Positions 50,425-58,947 are shown, counted from the first letter of the stretch. The stretch is 64,000 nt of DNA from Celeribacter arenosi (GCF_039539485.1 NZ_BAABDF010000005.1:62001-126000); one strand, 5' to 3'. Notes: a model not told the origin generated them from the letters alone. Numbers and translations: made by a program.

Positions 50425-51780
50425 TCAAACCGCGGTGGAATGCTGCGACTGGGTCATATGGTAGGCGTCGAAATGGCGCGCGATCATCCGTGTGAGGGGG
50501 CGGGCGCTGTCGCGAATGGCGATCCGGTCAGCGTCCACATCGACCATCCCCTCAAAGGCCTGCGCAACCCCTTTGCCAAAGGCGACAAACTCCGCAACCG
50601 TCAACCCGAAGCTCTGCGTAAGCTCGTCACGCTCGATGCAAAAGTCGCTCATCAAAGCCTCGATAATGCGCCCGCGCAACCGGTCCATATCGCTAAAGAC
50701 ATGGCCCTTGGTGATCGGCAATCCGCCCGCACGGACCAGTTTCTGATACTCCGAAGTGGAGGGCGCGTTCTGGGCATAGCCCTGCGGGTAGCGCGCGATG
50801 GAGGAGGCGCCAACGGCCACCATCGTCGGGCATTTATCGTCTGTGTAGCCTTGGAAATTGCGGCGTAGTTTGCCTGTCTGCTGCGCGACCTGCAGGCCGT
50901 CACCTTTGCGCGCGAAATGGTCGATGCCGATTTCGGCGTAGTCGTCCCATACGAACAGCTCGCGGGCGACATCGAACAGGCGCAACCGCTCTTCGGGGCG
51001 GGGCAATTCATCGGTCGGGATCATCGCCTGTCGCCGCGCCATCCACGGCACATGCGCATAGCCGAACAGTGCCACGCGATCGGGCGAGAGCGACAATAGC
51101 TGCTGCACACTCTGGGCAATCTTTTCGGGCGTCTGACCGGGCAGGCCATAGAGGATGTCGGCGTTGAGCGAGCGGATGCCATGCGCGCGCAATCCGTCCA
51201 CCGCTTTCTTGGTGGTTTTATAGGACTGGATGCGCCCAATAGTTTCCTGAATGCCGGGATCAAAGTCCTGAACCCCGATAGAGGCGCGGTTCATACCCGC
51301 GCGCGCCAGTGCATCCAGACGCGCATCGTCGATTTCATTGGGGTCGATTTCGACCGAAAATTCATAAGGCTGTGCAAAAGGTGCAAGCTGCGCAATCGCC
51401 CCCGACAGATCGGTGATCATTTCGGCGCTCAGCAGCGTCGGCGTGCCGCCACCCCAATGCAGATGGCCAATGCGAATCCCGTCGGGCAGGCGGTCTTTCA
51501 ACAGCGCCAATTCCGCCTTCAATGTCTCCACATAGGCCGCAACGGGGCTCAGAGTGCTCGTTCCCTGCGTTCGACACGCACAAAACCAACACAACCTGCG
51601 GCAGAAAGGCACATGTATATAGAGCGAAATCGGCTGTGCAGGATCCAATGAACGCTGCCAGGCCTCAACATCCTGCGCCGAAACCGCTTTGGAAAAATTC
51701 GGCGCGGTCGGATAGCTGGTGTAGCGGGGGACACGAGCGTCAAAAAGCCCGAGCTTGCGGAGTTGCGTGTGCGTTGTCAT
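50425..51780 (-). CDS. hemN: Oxygen-independent coproporphyrinogen III oxidase
   Basis: The 451-residue radical SAM enzyme has the [4Fe-4S]-binding motif HVPFCRRLCWFCAC (Cys60, 64, 67), the glycine-rich LHWGGGTPTLL near residue 100, and the HemN C-terminal domain. It forms protoporphyrinogen IX without oxygen. The ATG at 51780 lacks a Shine-Dalgarno sequence; an in-frame ATG at 51816 would overlap the FNR site. The FNR box centred 42 bases upstream predicts activation under low oxygen by the divergent FnrL. Confidence 0.95.
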   Translation of the reverse strand: MTTHTQLRKLGLFDARVPRYTSYPTAPNFSKAVSAQDVEAWQRSLDPAQPISLYIHVPFCRRLCWFCACRTQGTSTLSPVAAYVETLKAELALLKDRLPDGIRIGHLHWGGGTPTLLSAEMITDLSGAIAQLAPFAQPYEFSVEIDPNEIDDARLDALARAGMNRASIGVQDFDPGIQETIGRIQSYKTTKKAVDGLRAHGIRSLNADILYGLPGQTPEKIAQSVQQLLSLSPDRVALFGYAHVPWMARRQAMIPTDELPRPEERLRLFDVARELFVWDDYAEIGIDHFARKGDGLQVAQQTGKLRRNFQGYTDDKCPTMVAVGASSIARYPQGYAQNAPSTSEYQKLVRAGGLPITKGHVFSDMDRLRGRIIEALMSDFCIERDELTQSFGLTVAEFVAFGKGVAQAFEGMVDVDADRIAIRDSARPLTRMIARHFDAYHMTQSQHSTAV

Positions 51781-51815
51781 GGGCGTAAGTTCTAGACGCA
51801 CATAGCATCTGTGCA

Positions 51816-51829
51816 TTGACGCAGATCAA
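51816..51829. promoter_or_regulatory. FNR box between hemN and fnrL
   Basis: TTGAC-GCAG-ATCAA differs from the FNR consensus TTGAT-N4-ATCAA at one position. It ends 17 bases before the fnrL start and lies 36 bases upstream of the hemN start. The spacing suits activation of hemN and probable repression or autoregulation of fnrL, whose promoter it would overlap. Confidence 0.85.
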
Positions 51830-51846
51830 TTAGCTGGGCGGACTAT

Positions 51847-52587
51847 ATGAGTGATACCTCTTTTGATCATAAAGACTGCGGTACCTGTCCCATCCGGCAC
51901 CGTGCTGTTTGCGCTCGCTGTGATACCGATGAACTCGCCGAACTTGATGTCATAAAATACTATCGCTCCTATGAGGCCGGTCAGCCGATCATCTGGTCGG
52001 GCGACCGCATGGATTTCGTGGCCTCTGTGGTCACCGGCGTTGCCTCGCTCAGTCAGGCTATGGAAGACGGTCGCACCCAAATGGTCGGCCTCCTGTTGCC
52101 TTCCGATTTTCTGGGCCGTCCGGGTCGCGAATTTGCGCCCTATGACGTGGTTGCGGTTTCCAACCTCACGCTGTGCTGTTTCCGCCGCAAACCGTTCGAA
52201 CAACTGATGGGCCGCACGCCGCATATCGGCGCCCGCCTGTTGGAAATGACGCTCGACGAACTCGATGCGGCGCGTGAATGGATGCTGATCCTCGGGCGCA
52301 AAACCGCGCGCGAAAAAATCGCCTCGCTTCTGGCCATTATTGCCCAACGCGAGGCCTCTCTCGCCCATAGCTCGACCTCGGACGGGATGGTGTTCGAACT
52401 GCCCCTGACACGCGAAGCGATGGCCGACTACCTCGGGCTAACGCTCGAAACCGTGTCGCGCCAGATCTCCGCGCTCAAACGCGAAGGCATCGTATCGCTG
52501 GAAGGCAAACGTCGCATTCTGGTGCCCGACTTCGACCGTTTGATGATCGAAACCGGCGATGATGCGGATGGCGGTCTGATGATCTGA
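51847..52587 (+). CDS. fnrL: FnrL, oxygen-sensing Crp/Fnr transcriptional regulator
   Basis: The 246-residue protein has an N-terminal cysteine cluster (Cys11, 14, 22, 25) plus Cys110/111, able to ligate an oxygen-labile [4Fe-4S] cluster, a cyclic-nucleotide-type beta-roll, a dimer helix and a C-terminal helix-turn-helix. The recognition helix contains ETVSR, the Glu-Ser-Arg pattern that reads TTGAT half-sites. It should activate low-oxygen genes, here hemN, ccoNOQP and ccoGHIS. An FNR box directly upstream indicates autoregulation. A weak GGCGGA precedes the ATG. Confidence 0.95.
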   Translation: MSDTSFDHKDCGTCPIRHRAVCARCDTDELAELDVIKYYRSYEAGQPIIWSGDRMDFVASVVTGVASLSQAMEDGRTQMVGLLLPSDFLGRPGREFAPYDVVAVSNLTLCCFRRKPFEQLMGRTPHIGARLLEMTLDELDAAREWMLILGRKTAREKIASLLAIIAQREASLAHSSTSDGMVFELPLTREAMADYLGLTLETVSRQISALKREGIVSLEGKRRILVPDFDRLMIETGDDADGGLMI

Positions 52588-52623
52588 TCGGCGCGCCCGT
52601 CGCCCAACCCGATCCCCGACACG

Positions 52624-52650
52624 AAAAACGCCCCGCAAACCGGGGCGTTT
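52624..52650. terminator. Bidirectional terminator between fnrL and the uspA gene
   Basis: AAACGCCCC pairs with GGGGCGTTT around a 7-base loop, with T-rich tracts on both strands (TTTTTCGTG on minus, CCTGTTTCTC on plus). It lies between two convergent genes and can serve both. Confidence 0.8.
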
Positions 52651-52671
52651 CCTGTTTCTCGGCCTGATCCG

Positions 52672-53511
52672 TCAATGCGACATCAGGATCGGCAATTCCG
52701 CAACTTCGAGCATATGACGTGTCGCGCCACCCAGGATCGATTCGCGGAACCGCGAATGCCCGTAGGCCCCCATCACAAGTAGATCGGCATCCTTGTCACG
52801 CAACTGGCGTGTCAAAACATCGGACACACGCGGCATCGTTTTGGCCAGAACCGACACCTCCGCACGCACGCCGTGGCGCACGAGCATCTGGCACAGCGAT
52901 CCACCGGGGTCGGAGCGGTCGGGACCATGCTGGGGCGGATCGATGATCGTTACATCGACCAGATCGGCCTTTTCAAGGATCGGCAAAGCCGCCCGCACCG
53001 CACCGAGCGCTTCGGCACTTTCGTTCCATGCAACTACGATCCGGTCGAAGGACTCAGGCAGGTCCGCGATGTCGGGCATCACCAGCACGGGAACGTGGCT
53101 GGAGAAAAGGGCCGCTTCGAGGATTTCCTCCTGTTCGTGACCGCGACCCTGCCCGTAGGGGCGGGGCAGAACGACCACATCGGAGAATCGCAGGTAATGC
53201 GACAGCTGCGGCGTCAGGCCGGCCATTTGCGCGGTCAGCGGGTTGGCCACCCACTGGATTTCCGTGCCGGCGAGATGGGCATTCACAGCCTCCTCGATCT
53301 TGAGGCTATCGGCCTGTGCCTGCTGGAGATTGTCCTGCAATGCCATGGCGTTGGTGCCTGCGTAATAGAACCCGGGCTGGGTGCGGTCGAGGCCCAGACA
53401 AATGACGTCCAGATGCCCGTTTTCACGCCGGGCAAGTCCAACGGCGGCGTCAAGGGCGTGACGGTCTGCTTGCAGATCGCACACGATAGTTGTGATGGTT
53501 TTGAAGGGCAT
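52672..53511 (-). CDS. Universal stress protein (tandem UspA)
   Basis: The 279-residue protein has two UspA domains. The second carries the ATP-binding motif GAYGHSRFRESILGGATRHML (partly quoted; about residues 250-270), while the first is degenerate. Such proteins bind ATP and respond to stress or energy shortage. The ATG at 53511 follows GGAGGAA; an in-frame upstream ATG is weaker. A perfect FNR box lies about 63 bases upstream, so it is probably induced at low oxygen. The gene is divergent from ccoN. Confidence 0.88.
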   Translation of the reverse strand: MPFKTITTIVCDLQADRHALDAAVGLARRENGHLDVICLGLDRTQPGFYYAGTNAMALQDNLQQAQADSLKIEEAVNAHLAGTEIQWVANPLTAQMAGLTPQLSHYLRFSDVVVLPRPYGQGRGHEQEEILEAALFSSHVPVLVMPDIADLPESFDRIVVAWNESAEALGAVRAALPILEKADLVDVTIIDPPQHGPDRSDPGGSLCQMLVRHGVRAEVSVLAKTMPRVSDVLTRQLRDKDADLLVMGAYGHSRFRESILGGATRHMLEVAELPILMSH

Positions 53512-53573
53512 GTCTTCCTCCATGGGGAAATATGTTTCTGCCCCGAATCTGCGCCTTCGCGCCGCCATCGGCA

Positions 53574-53587
53574 TTGATTAGGATCAA
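53574..53587. promoter_or_regulatory. FNR box (perfect), uspA side of the uspA-ccoN region
   Basis: TTGAT-TAGG-ATCAA is a perfect match to the FNR consensus. It lies 63 bases upstream of the uspA start and about 220 upstream of ccoN, so it most likely serves uspA. Confidence 0.88.
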
Positions 53588-53680
53588 CACTCACCCGTCT
53601 TTTCAGGCCGATCGCCGGATTACCCCGGAAAACCGGCATCCTGTCGTCGCGCGGGCACGCGTTCTGTAAATTCAAACGCT

Positions 53681-53694
53681 TTGACCCAGATCAA
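53681..53694. promoter_or_regulatory. FNR box, ccoN side of the uspA-ccoN region
   Basis: TTGAC-CCAG-ATCAA has one mismatch to the consensus and lies about 107 bases upstream of the ccoN start at 53801. Its spacing fits activation of ccoNOQP by FnrL. Confidence 0.87.
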
Positions 53695-53800
53695 GGATCG
53701 TGACCGCGTCCTCGTTCAAACCGCAAACTATCAGATCCCCATGTGCGAACAGGGGGCGACTATGCCTACGCAAAAAAGGCACAGAACGAAGGGACGCTAC

Positions 53801-55399
53801 ATGTGGAACTATATTAAACTGGCGGTGCTCGGGACGTTCATCGTCCTTGCGGGCCTCGCCGCCAACTTCGGGCGCGATTTTGCCTATCAGGTGCACGCGC
53901 TCATGTTTATGGCCGCCGCTGCCATCACATTCATCTACACCCTGCGCCACACAGGCGACGTGAAAGTCAAAGACACCGGCTATCTCGACGGCGTTGTGCG
54001 CGCGGGTGTCATTGCCACCGCAGGCTGGGGCGTCGTGGGCTTCCTCGCAGGGACGTTCATCGCCTTCCAGCTCGCCTTCCCGCAGCTCAACTTCGAGTTC
54101 CTGCAGGGCTACGGCAACTTCGGACGCCTGCGTCCGCTGCACACCTCGGCGGTGATTTTTGCCTTTGGCGGCAACGCCTTGATCGCGTCCTCCTTCTACG
54201 TGGTCCAACGCACCTCGGCCGCACGTCTCTGGGGCGGTAACCTCGCGTGGTTCGTGTTCTGGGGCTACAACCTGTTCATCGTTCTGGCGGCCACGGGCTA
54301 TCTGCTCGGCGTGACCCAATCCAAAGAATACGCCGAACCGGAATGGTATGTGGACCTCTGGCTCACCATCGTCTGGGTGGCCTATCTGCTGGTCTTCATG
54401 GGCACGCTGCTGAACCGCAAAGAAAAGCACATCTACGTTGCCAACTGGTTCTACCTGTCCTTCATCGTGACCATCGCAATGTTGCACATCGTCAATAACC
54501 TCGTGATCCCGGTATCCTTCCTCGGGTCGCGCTCGGTCATGGTGATGTCCGGCGTTCAGGACGCGATGACGCAGTGGTGGTATGGCCACAACGCCGTGGG
54601 CTTCTTCCTCACCGCGGGCTTCCTCGGGATGATGTACTACTTCGTCCCCAAACAGGCCGAACGCCCTGTGTTCTCCTATAAACTCTCGATCATCCACTTC
54701 TGGGCGCTGATCTTTCTCTACATCTGGGCCGGCCCCCACCACCTGCACTACACCGCGCTGCCCGATTGGGCCTCCACGCTCGGCATGGTGTTCTCGGTGA
54801 TCCTGTGGATGCCGTCCTGGGGTGGCATGATCAACGGTCTGATGACGCTCTCGGGCGCATGGGACAAACTGCGCACCGACCCGATCATCCGCATGATGGT
54901 CATCTCCGTGGGCTTCTACGGCATGTCGACCTTCGAAGGTCCGATGATGTCGATCCGCGCGGTCAACTCGCTGTCGCATTACACCGACTGGACCATCGGC
55001 CACGTGCACTCCGGCGCCTTGGGTTGGAACGGTATGATCACCTTCGGGATGCTCTACTTCCTCACACCAAAGCTGTGGAACCGCGAACGCCTCTACTCGC
55101 TCAGCCTCGTGAACTGGCACTTCTGGCTCGCCACGATCGGCATCGTGCTCTACGCGGCATCGATGTGGGTCACCGGCATCATGGAAGGCCTGATGTGGCG
55201 CGAAGTCGATAGCCAAGGCTTCCTCGTGAACGCCTTCGCAGACACTGTGTCCGCCAAGTTCCCGATGTATGTGGTGCGCGGTCTGGGCGGGGTCCTGTAC
55301 CTCACCGGCTCTCTCATCATGGTCTACAACCTCATCATGACGGTCCGCCGTTCGCCCGCTATCGCCGCGAACACACCCGTCATGGCTCCGGCCGAATAA
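53801..55399 (+). CDS. ccoN: cbb3-type cytochrome c oxidase subunit I
   Basis: The 532-residue integral membrane protein is the catalytic heme-copper subunit of the high-affinity cbb3 oxidase. It has about 12 helices, with heme and CuB histidines in RLRPLHTSAVIFAFGGNAL (residues about 108-126), WWYGHNAVGFFLTAGFLG, YIWAGPHHLHYTALPDW and IGHVHSGALGWNG. I choose the ATG at 53801 (MWNYIKLAVLG), preceded by AAGGGA; an ATG at 53762 with its own GGGGG would add 13 residues. It heads the ccoNOQP operon. Confidence 0.96.
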   Translation: MWNYIKLAVLGTFIVLAGLAANFGRDFAYQVHALMFMAAAAITFIYTLRHTGDVKVKDTGYLDGVVRAGVIATAGWGVVGFLAGTFIAFQLAFPQLNFEFLQGYGNFGRLRPLHTSAVIFAFGGNALIASSFYVVQRTSAARLWGGNLAWFVFWGYNLFIVLAATGYLLGVTQSKEYAEPEWYVDLWLTIVWVAYLLVFMGTLLNRKEKHIYVANWFYLSFIVTIAMLHIVNNLVIPVSFLGSRSVMVMSGVQDAMTQWWYGHNAVGFFLTAGFLGMMYYFVPKQAERPVFSYKLSIIHFWALIFLYIWAGPHHLHYTALPDWASTLGMVFSVILWMPSWGGMINGLMTLSGAWDKLRTDPIIRMMVISVGFYGMSTFEGPMMSIRAVNSLSHYTDWTIGHVHSGALGWNGMITFGMLYFLTPKLWNRERLYSLSLVNWHFWLATIGIVLYAASMWVTGIMEGLMWREVDSQGFLVNAFADTVSAKFPMYVVRGLGGVLYLTGSLIMVYNLIMTVRRSPAIAANTPVMAPAE

Positions 55400-55414
55400 G
55401 GAGGGTCTTGAACA

Positions 55415-56140
55415 ATGGCTCTTATCGACAAACACAAGATCCTTGAAACAAACGGAACCTTGCTTCTGGTCTGTTCGCTGCTGGTGGTGACCATCGGCGG
55501 GGTCGTGGAAATCGCACCGCTCTTTTACCTCGAAAACACCATCGAGGACGTGGAGGGCGTGCGACCCTATTCGCCGCTCGAACTCACAGGGCGCGAAATC
55601 TACATCCGCGAGGGCTGCTATGTCTGCCACTCGCAGATGATCCGCCCGATGCGCGACGAAGTGGAACGCTACGGCCACTACTCGCTCGCCGCGGAGTCCA
55701 AATATGACCACCCGTTCCAATGGGGTTCCAAACGCACAGGGCCCGATCTGGCCCGTGTGGGCGGGCGCTATTCGGACGAGTGGCATGTGGACCACCTCAC
55801 CGACCCGCAATCGGTGGTGCCTGAATCGGTGATGCCGAAATACGGCTTCCTCGCCAACCGCTACATCGATCCTGAATACACGCAGGACCTGATGAAAACC
55901 CATCGCATCGTCGGTGTCCCCTATACCGACGAGATGATCGAACTCGCGGCCGCGGACTTCACCGACCAGGCCGATCCATGGAGCGATTTCGACGGTCTCG
56001 TCGAACGCTACCCCGGCGCTCAGGTGCGTAACTTCGACGGGCAGGAGGGCATCACCGAAATGGATGCTCTGATCGCCTACATGCAAATGCTCGGCACGTT
56101 GGTCGATTTCTCGACCTTCACGCCCGATGCGAGCCGTTAG
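55415..56140 (+). CDS. ccoO: cbb3-type cytochrome c oxidase subunit II (mono-heme cytochrome c)
   Basis: The 241-residue protein has an N-terminal anchor helix (about residues 13-38) and one c-type heme site CYVCH (Cys68, Cys71, His72) in REGCYVCHSQMIRPMRDE. YGHYSLAAESKYDHPFQWGSKRTGPDLARVG is strongly conserved in CcoO. It passes electrons from CcoP to CcoN. AAGGAGGGTC precedes the start, 15 bases after ccoN. Confidence 0.96.
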   Translation: MALIDKHKILETNGTLLLVCSLLVVTIGGVVEIAPLFYLENTIEDVEGVRPYSPLELTGREIYIREGCYVCHSQMIRPMRDEVERYGHYSLAAESKYDHPFQWGSKRTGPDLARVGGRYSDEWHVDHLTDPQSVVPESVMPKYGFLANRYIDPEYTQDLMKTHRIVGVPYTDEMIELAAADFTDQADPWSDFDGLVERYPGAQVRNFDGQEGITEMDALIAYMQMLGTLVDFSTFTPDASR

Positions 56141-56153
56141 GGGAGGGATCGAC

Positions 56154-56363
56154 ATGGACTATCACATCCTGCGTGAAATCGCCGACAGCTGGGTGCTTCT
56201 GGCAATGTTCGTGTTCTTCATCGGCGTGATCGCATGGGCGTTTCGCCCCGGATCACGCGCCGAACACCGCGACACCGCCAACAGCATCTTTCGCAACGAA
56301 GACAAACCCGCCGCAGATGCCGCAGATCCCGACGACGCCGAAGTTAAGGAGGCGAGGACATGA
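56154..56363 (+). CDS. ccoQ: cbb3-type oxidase subunit IV (CcoQ)
   Basis: The 69-residue protein has one transmembrane helix (about residues 13-30) and the CcoQ phrase RPGSRAEHRDTANSIFRNED after it, then an acidic tail. CcoQ stabilises the oxidase. The ATG at 56154 follows GGGGAGGG. It overlaps ccoP by 4 bases and starts 13 bases after ccoO. Confidence 0.92.
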   Translation: MDYHILREIADSWVLLAMFVFFIGVIAWAFRPGSRAEHRDTANSIFRNEDKPAADAADPDDAEVKEART

Positions 56364-57211
56364 GCAAGAAACAAGACGTCGAAACCACAGGCCATTCGTG
56401 GGACGGGATTGAGGAATTCAACAATCCGCTCCCCAAATGGTGGCTCTATATCTTCTACGCCTGCATCATCTGGGGCGTCGCCTATTCGATCGCCTATCCG
56501 GCATGGCCCATGGTCTCCAAAGCGACCAGCGGCCTCATGGGGTGGTCCACACGCGCAAACGTGGCGGCCAAGATCTCCGAGTTCGAACAGATGAACGCCG
56601 CCGTGGAGGCAGAACTCGCCGCCGCGGACGTGACCGAAGTGGCGCTGGGCTCGGACGTGCACAGCTACGCCGTCAACGCCGGTGCCGCCGTGTTCCGCGC
56701 CAACTGTTCGCAGTGTCACGGCTCGGGCGCGGCGGGCAACGTCGGCTACCCGAACCTGCTCGACAACGACTGGCTCTGGGGCGGCACCGTGGATGAAATC
56801 GCCTATACGATCCAACACGGTATCCGCAACGAAACCGACGATGCGCGCTACTCGGAAATGCCCAAATTCGGCGTCGACGAGTTGCTCGAGGACGACCAGA
56901 TCAATCAGGTCGTCGAATACGTCCTCGCCATCTCCGGTCAGGACCACGACGCCGCACTCGCCTCGGCAGGCACTCTGGTGTTCGAGGAAAACTGCGCCGC
57001 ATGCCACGCCGAAGACGGCACGGGCGACATCTACCAAGGTGCCCCCAACCTCACCGACGCGATCTGGCTCTACGGCGGCTCGCGCGAGGCGGTGCATGAA
57101 ACCGTCCATGCCGCGCGCTTTGGCGTGATGCCTGCATGGGGTGAACGCCTCAGCCAGGCCGAGGTCAACGCAGCCGCGCTCTACGTCCACCAATTGGGCG
57201 GTGGCGAATAA
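56360..57211 (+). CDS. ccoP: cbb3-type cytochrome c oxidase subunit III (di-heme cytochrome c)
   Basis: The 283-residue protein has a conserved N-terminal start (HSWDGIEEFNNPLPKWWLY), an anchor helix (about residues 29-50), and two cytochrome c domains with heme sites CSQCH (Cys116, 119, His120) and CAACH (Cys212, 215, His216); distal Met ligands lie in SEMPKFG and GVMPAWG. It accepts electrons from soluble or anchored cytochrome c. Last gene of the operon, followed by two hairpins. Confidence 0.96.
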   Translation: MSKKQDVETTGHSWDGIEEFNNPLPKWWLYIFYACIIWGVAYSIAYPAWPMVSKATSGLMGWSTRANVAAKISEFEQMNAAVEAELAAADVTEVALGSDVHSYAVNAGAAVFRANCSQCHGSGAAGNVGYPNLLDNDWLWGGTVDEIAYTIQHGIRNETDDARYSEMPKFGVDELLEDDQINQVVEYVLAISGQDHDAALASAGTLVFEENCAACHAEDGTGDIYQGAPNLTDAIWLYGGSREAVHETVHAARFGVMPAWGERLSQAEVNAAALYVHQLGGGE

Positions 57212-57245
57212 CGTCACACGAATTCGGGCGGAAACGCCCGGATAA

Positions 57246-57292
57246 GGCACCGATCCTTGATCCTGTTCGCGCGTTTCCTGAGGATCGGTGCC
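57246..57292 (+). repeat. Long inverted repeat after ccoP
   Basis: GGCACCGATCCT (57246-57257) and AGGATCGGTGCC (57281-57292) form a perfect 12-base inverted repeat with a 23-base spacer and no T-run. It precedes the terminator hairpin. It may protect the ccoNOQP mRNA 3' end. Confidence 0.6.
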
Positions 57293-57301
57293 ATTCTGCA
57301 G

Positions 57302-57342
57302 ACCGCGCCATGTCGTCACATCGCATGGCGCGGTTTTCGTTT
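57302..57342 (+). terminator. Rho-independent terminator after ccoNOQP
   Basis: ACCGCGCCATG (57302-57312) pairs perfectly with CATGGCGCGGT (57324-57334), then TTTCGTTT. It lies before the FNR box of ccoGHIS and so separates the two operons. Confidence 0.8.
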
Positions 57343-57422
57343 CCCACCTGCGGGTCAGAGCCAAACCCCAGAGCGAAACCTATGCGCGAAACTCATCTTT
57401 AATGTCGCACCCGCAGAGCCGC

Positions 57423-57436
57423 TTGATCCACATCAA
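57423..57436. promoter_or_regulatory. FNR box (perfect) upstream of ccoG
   Basis: TTGAT-CCAC-ATCAA is a perfect match. It lies about 61 bases upstream of the ccoG ATG; a -10-like CATTAAAG around 57459-57466 would place the box near -41, the usual class II activation position. Confidence 0.88.
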
Positions 57437-57497
57437 AGCCCCCTTTGCGTGGCCCGCCCATTAAAGGGAACCAGCGAACAGACGAGGTCCGCTCATC

Positions 57498-58946
57498 ATG
57501 AGCTCTACGGATAATTCACCCAACGACAATCTCTACGCGGCCCGCGAACCCATCTTTCCGCGCCGCGTGACCGGCAAATTCCGCACGCTCAAATGGATCA
57601 TCATGGCGGTCACTTTGGGTATCTACTACCTCACCCCGTGGATCCGCTTTGACCGTGGTCCCAACCTCCCGGACCAAGCCGTCCTCGTCGACCTCGCCAA
57701 CCGCCGTTTCTTCTTTTTCTGGATCGAAATCTGGCCGCATGAATTCTACTTCATCGCGGGCCTTCTGATCATGGCCGGTCTCGGGTTGTTCCTGTTTACC
57801 TCTGCGGCAGGGCGCGTGTGGTGTGGCTATACCTGCCCGCAAACCGTCTGGACCGACCTCTTCATCCTCGTTGAACGCTGGATCGAAGGCGACCGGAACG
57901 CCCGCCTGCGCCTGCACCGACAGAAACGCATGGACCTGCGCAAATTCCGCCTGCGGATGACCAAATTCATCGCATGGCTCCTGATCGGGCTGGCCACCGG
58001 CGGCGCGTGGGTGTTCTACTTTGCCGATGCGCCGACCCTGCTGCGCGACCTCTTTACGCTGAACGCCCATCCGGCGGCCTATCTCACCGTGGCCATCGCC
58101 ACCGCGACGACCTTCTTCTTTGGCGGTTTCGCGCGTGAACAAATCTGCATCTACGCCTGCCCGTGGCCGCGCATTCAGGCCGCGATGATGGACGAAGATA
58201 CCCTGACCGTCGCCTACCGCCACTGGCGCGGCGAACCGCGCGGCAAACACCGCAAAGGCGAGAACGCCGGCGAAAACAAAGTCGAATTGGGCGACTGCAT
58301 CGACTGCATGGCCTGCGTCAACGTCTGCCCGATGGGCATCGACATCCGCGACGGGCAGCAACTCGAATGCATCACCTGCGCGCTGTGCATCGATGCCTGC
58401 GATGACATCATGGACAAAATCGGCAAACCGCGCGGGCTGATCGACTATATGTCGCTCGCCGACGAACCTGCCGAAACCGCCGGTGCCGCCCCGAAGTCGG
58501 TCTGGAAACACGTCCTGCGCCCGCGCACGATCCTCTACACGGCGCTCTGGTCTGCGGTGGGTCTGGGTCTGGTGTTCGCGCTGTTCATCCGCTCGGACAT
58601 CGACATGACCGTCGCCCCTGTGCGCAATCCGACCTTCGTGACGCTCTCGGACGGGGCGATCCGCAACATCTACGACGTGCGCCTGCGCAACAAACATGGC
58701 GACGACCGCCCGTTCCGCGTTACAGTGGCAGGGGATCCAACCCTGAGCGTTCAGGTCGAAGGCACCCCCTACGAAGTCGTCACCGTGCCCGCCGACCAGA
58801 TGAAAATCCAACGCGTCTACGTCATGGCGCCGGCGGGTTCGACCCCTGCCACTTCGGACCGCACCGAATTCACGTTCTGGGTGACGGATATGACAAACAA
58901 CGACCGCGCCAGCGTGGAGACGGTCTTTAACGGACGAGGTCAGTAA
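57498..58946 (+). CDS. ccoG: cbb3 oxidase accessory protein CcoG (copper reductase)
   Basis: The 482-residue membrane protein (FixG/RdxA) has about five helices, a CGYTCPQTVW copper-site motif near residue 111, and two ferredoxin-type 4Fe-4S motifs (Cys267, 270, 273, 277 and Cys292, 295, 298, 302). A C-terminal Ig-like periplasmic domain follows the last helix. CcoG has been shown in related bacteria to reduce Cu2+ to Cu+ for oxidase assembly. First gene of ccoGHIS; its start follows CGAGGTCCG. ccoH lies one base downstream. Confidence 0.95.
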   Translation: MSSTDNSPNDNLYAAREPIFPRRVTGKFRTLKWIIMAVTLGIYYLTPWIRFDRGPNLPDQAVLVDLANRRFFFFWIEIWPHEFYFIAGLLIMAGLGLFLFTSAAGRVWCGYTCPQTVWTDLFILVERWIEGDRNARLRLHRQKRMDLRKFRLRMTKFIAWLLIGLATGGAWVFYFADAPTLLRDLFTLNAHPAAYLTVAIATATTFFFGGFAREQICIYACPWPRIQAAMMDEDTLTVAYRHWRGEPRGKHRKGENAGENKVELGDCIDCMACVNVCPMGIDIRDGQQLECITCALCIDACDDIMDKIGKPRGLIDYMSLADEPAETAGAAPKSVWKHVLRPRTILYTALWSAVGLGLVFALFIRSDIDMTVAPVRNPTFVTLSDGAIRNIYDVRLRNKHGDDRPFRVTVAGDPTLSVQVEGTPYEVVTVPADQMKIQRVYVMAPAGSTPATSDRTEFTFWVTDMTNNDRASVETVFNGRGQ

Positions 58947-58947
58947 C

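Noticed and set aside
53672..56155. An 827-codon open frame on the minus strand opposite ccoN and ccoO
   Set aside because: It is antisense to two clearly recognised oxidase genes and reads as His/Asp/Arg-rich low-complexity protein, a known effect of GC-rich codon bias.
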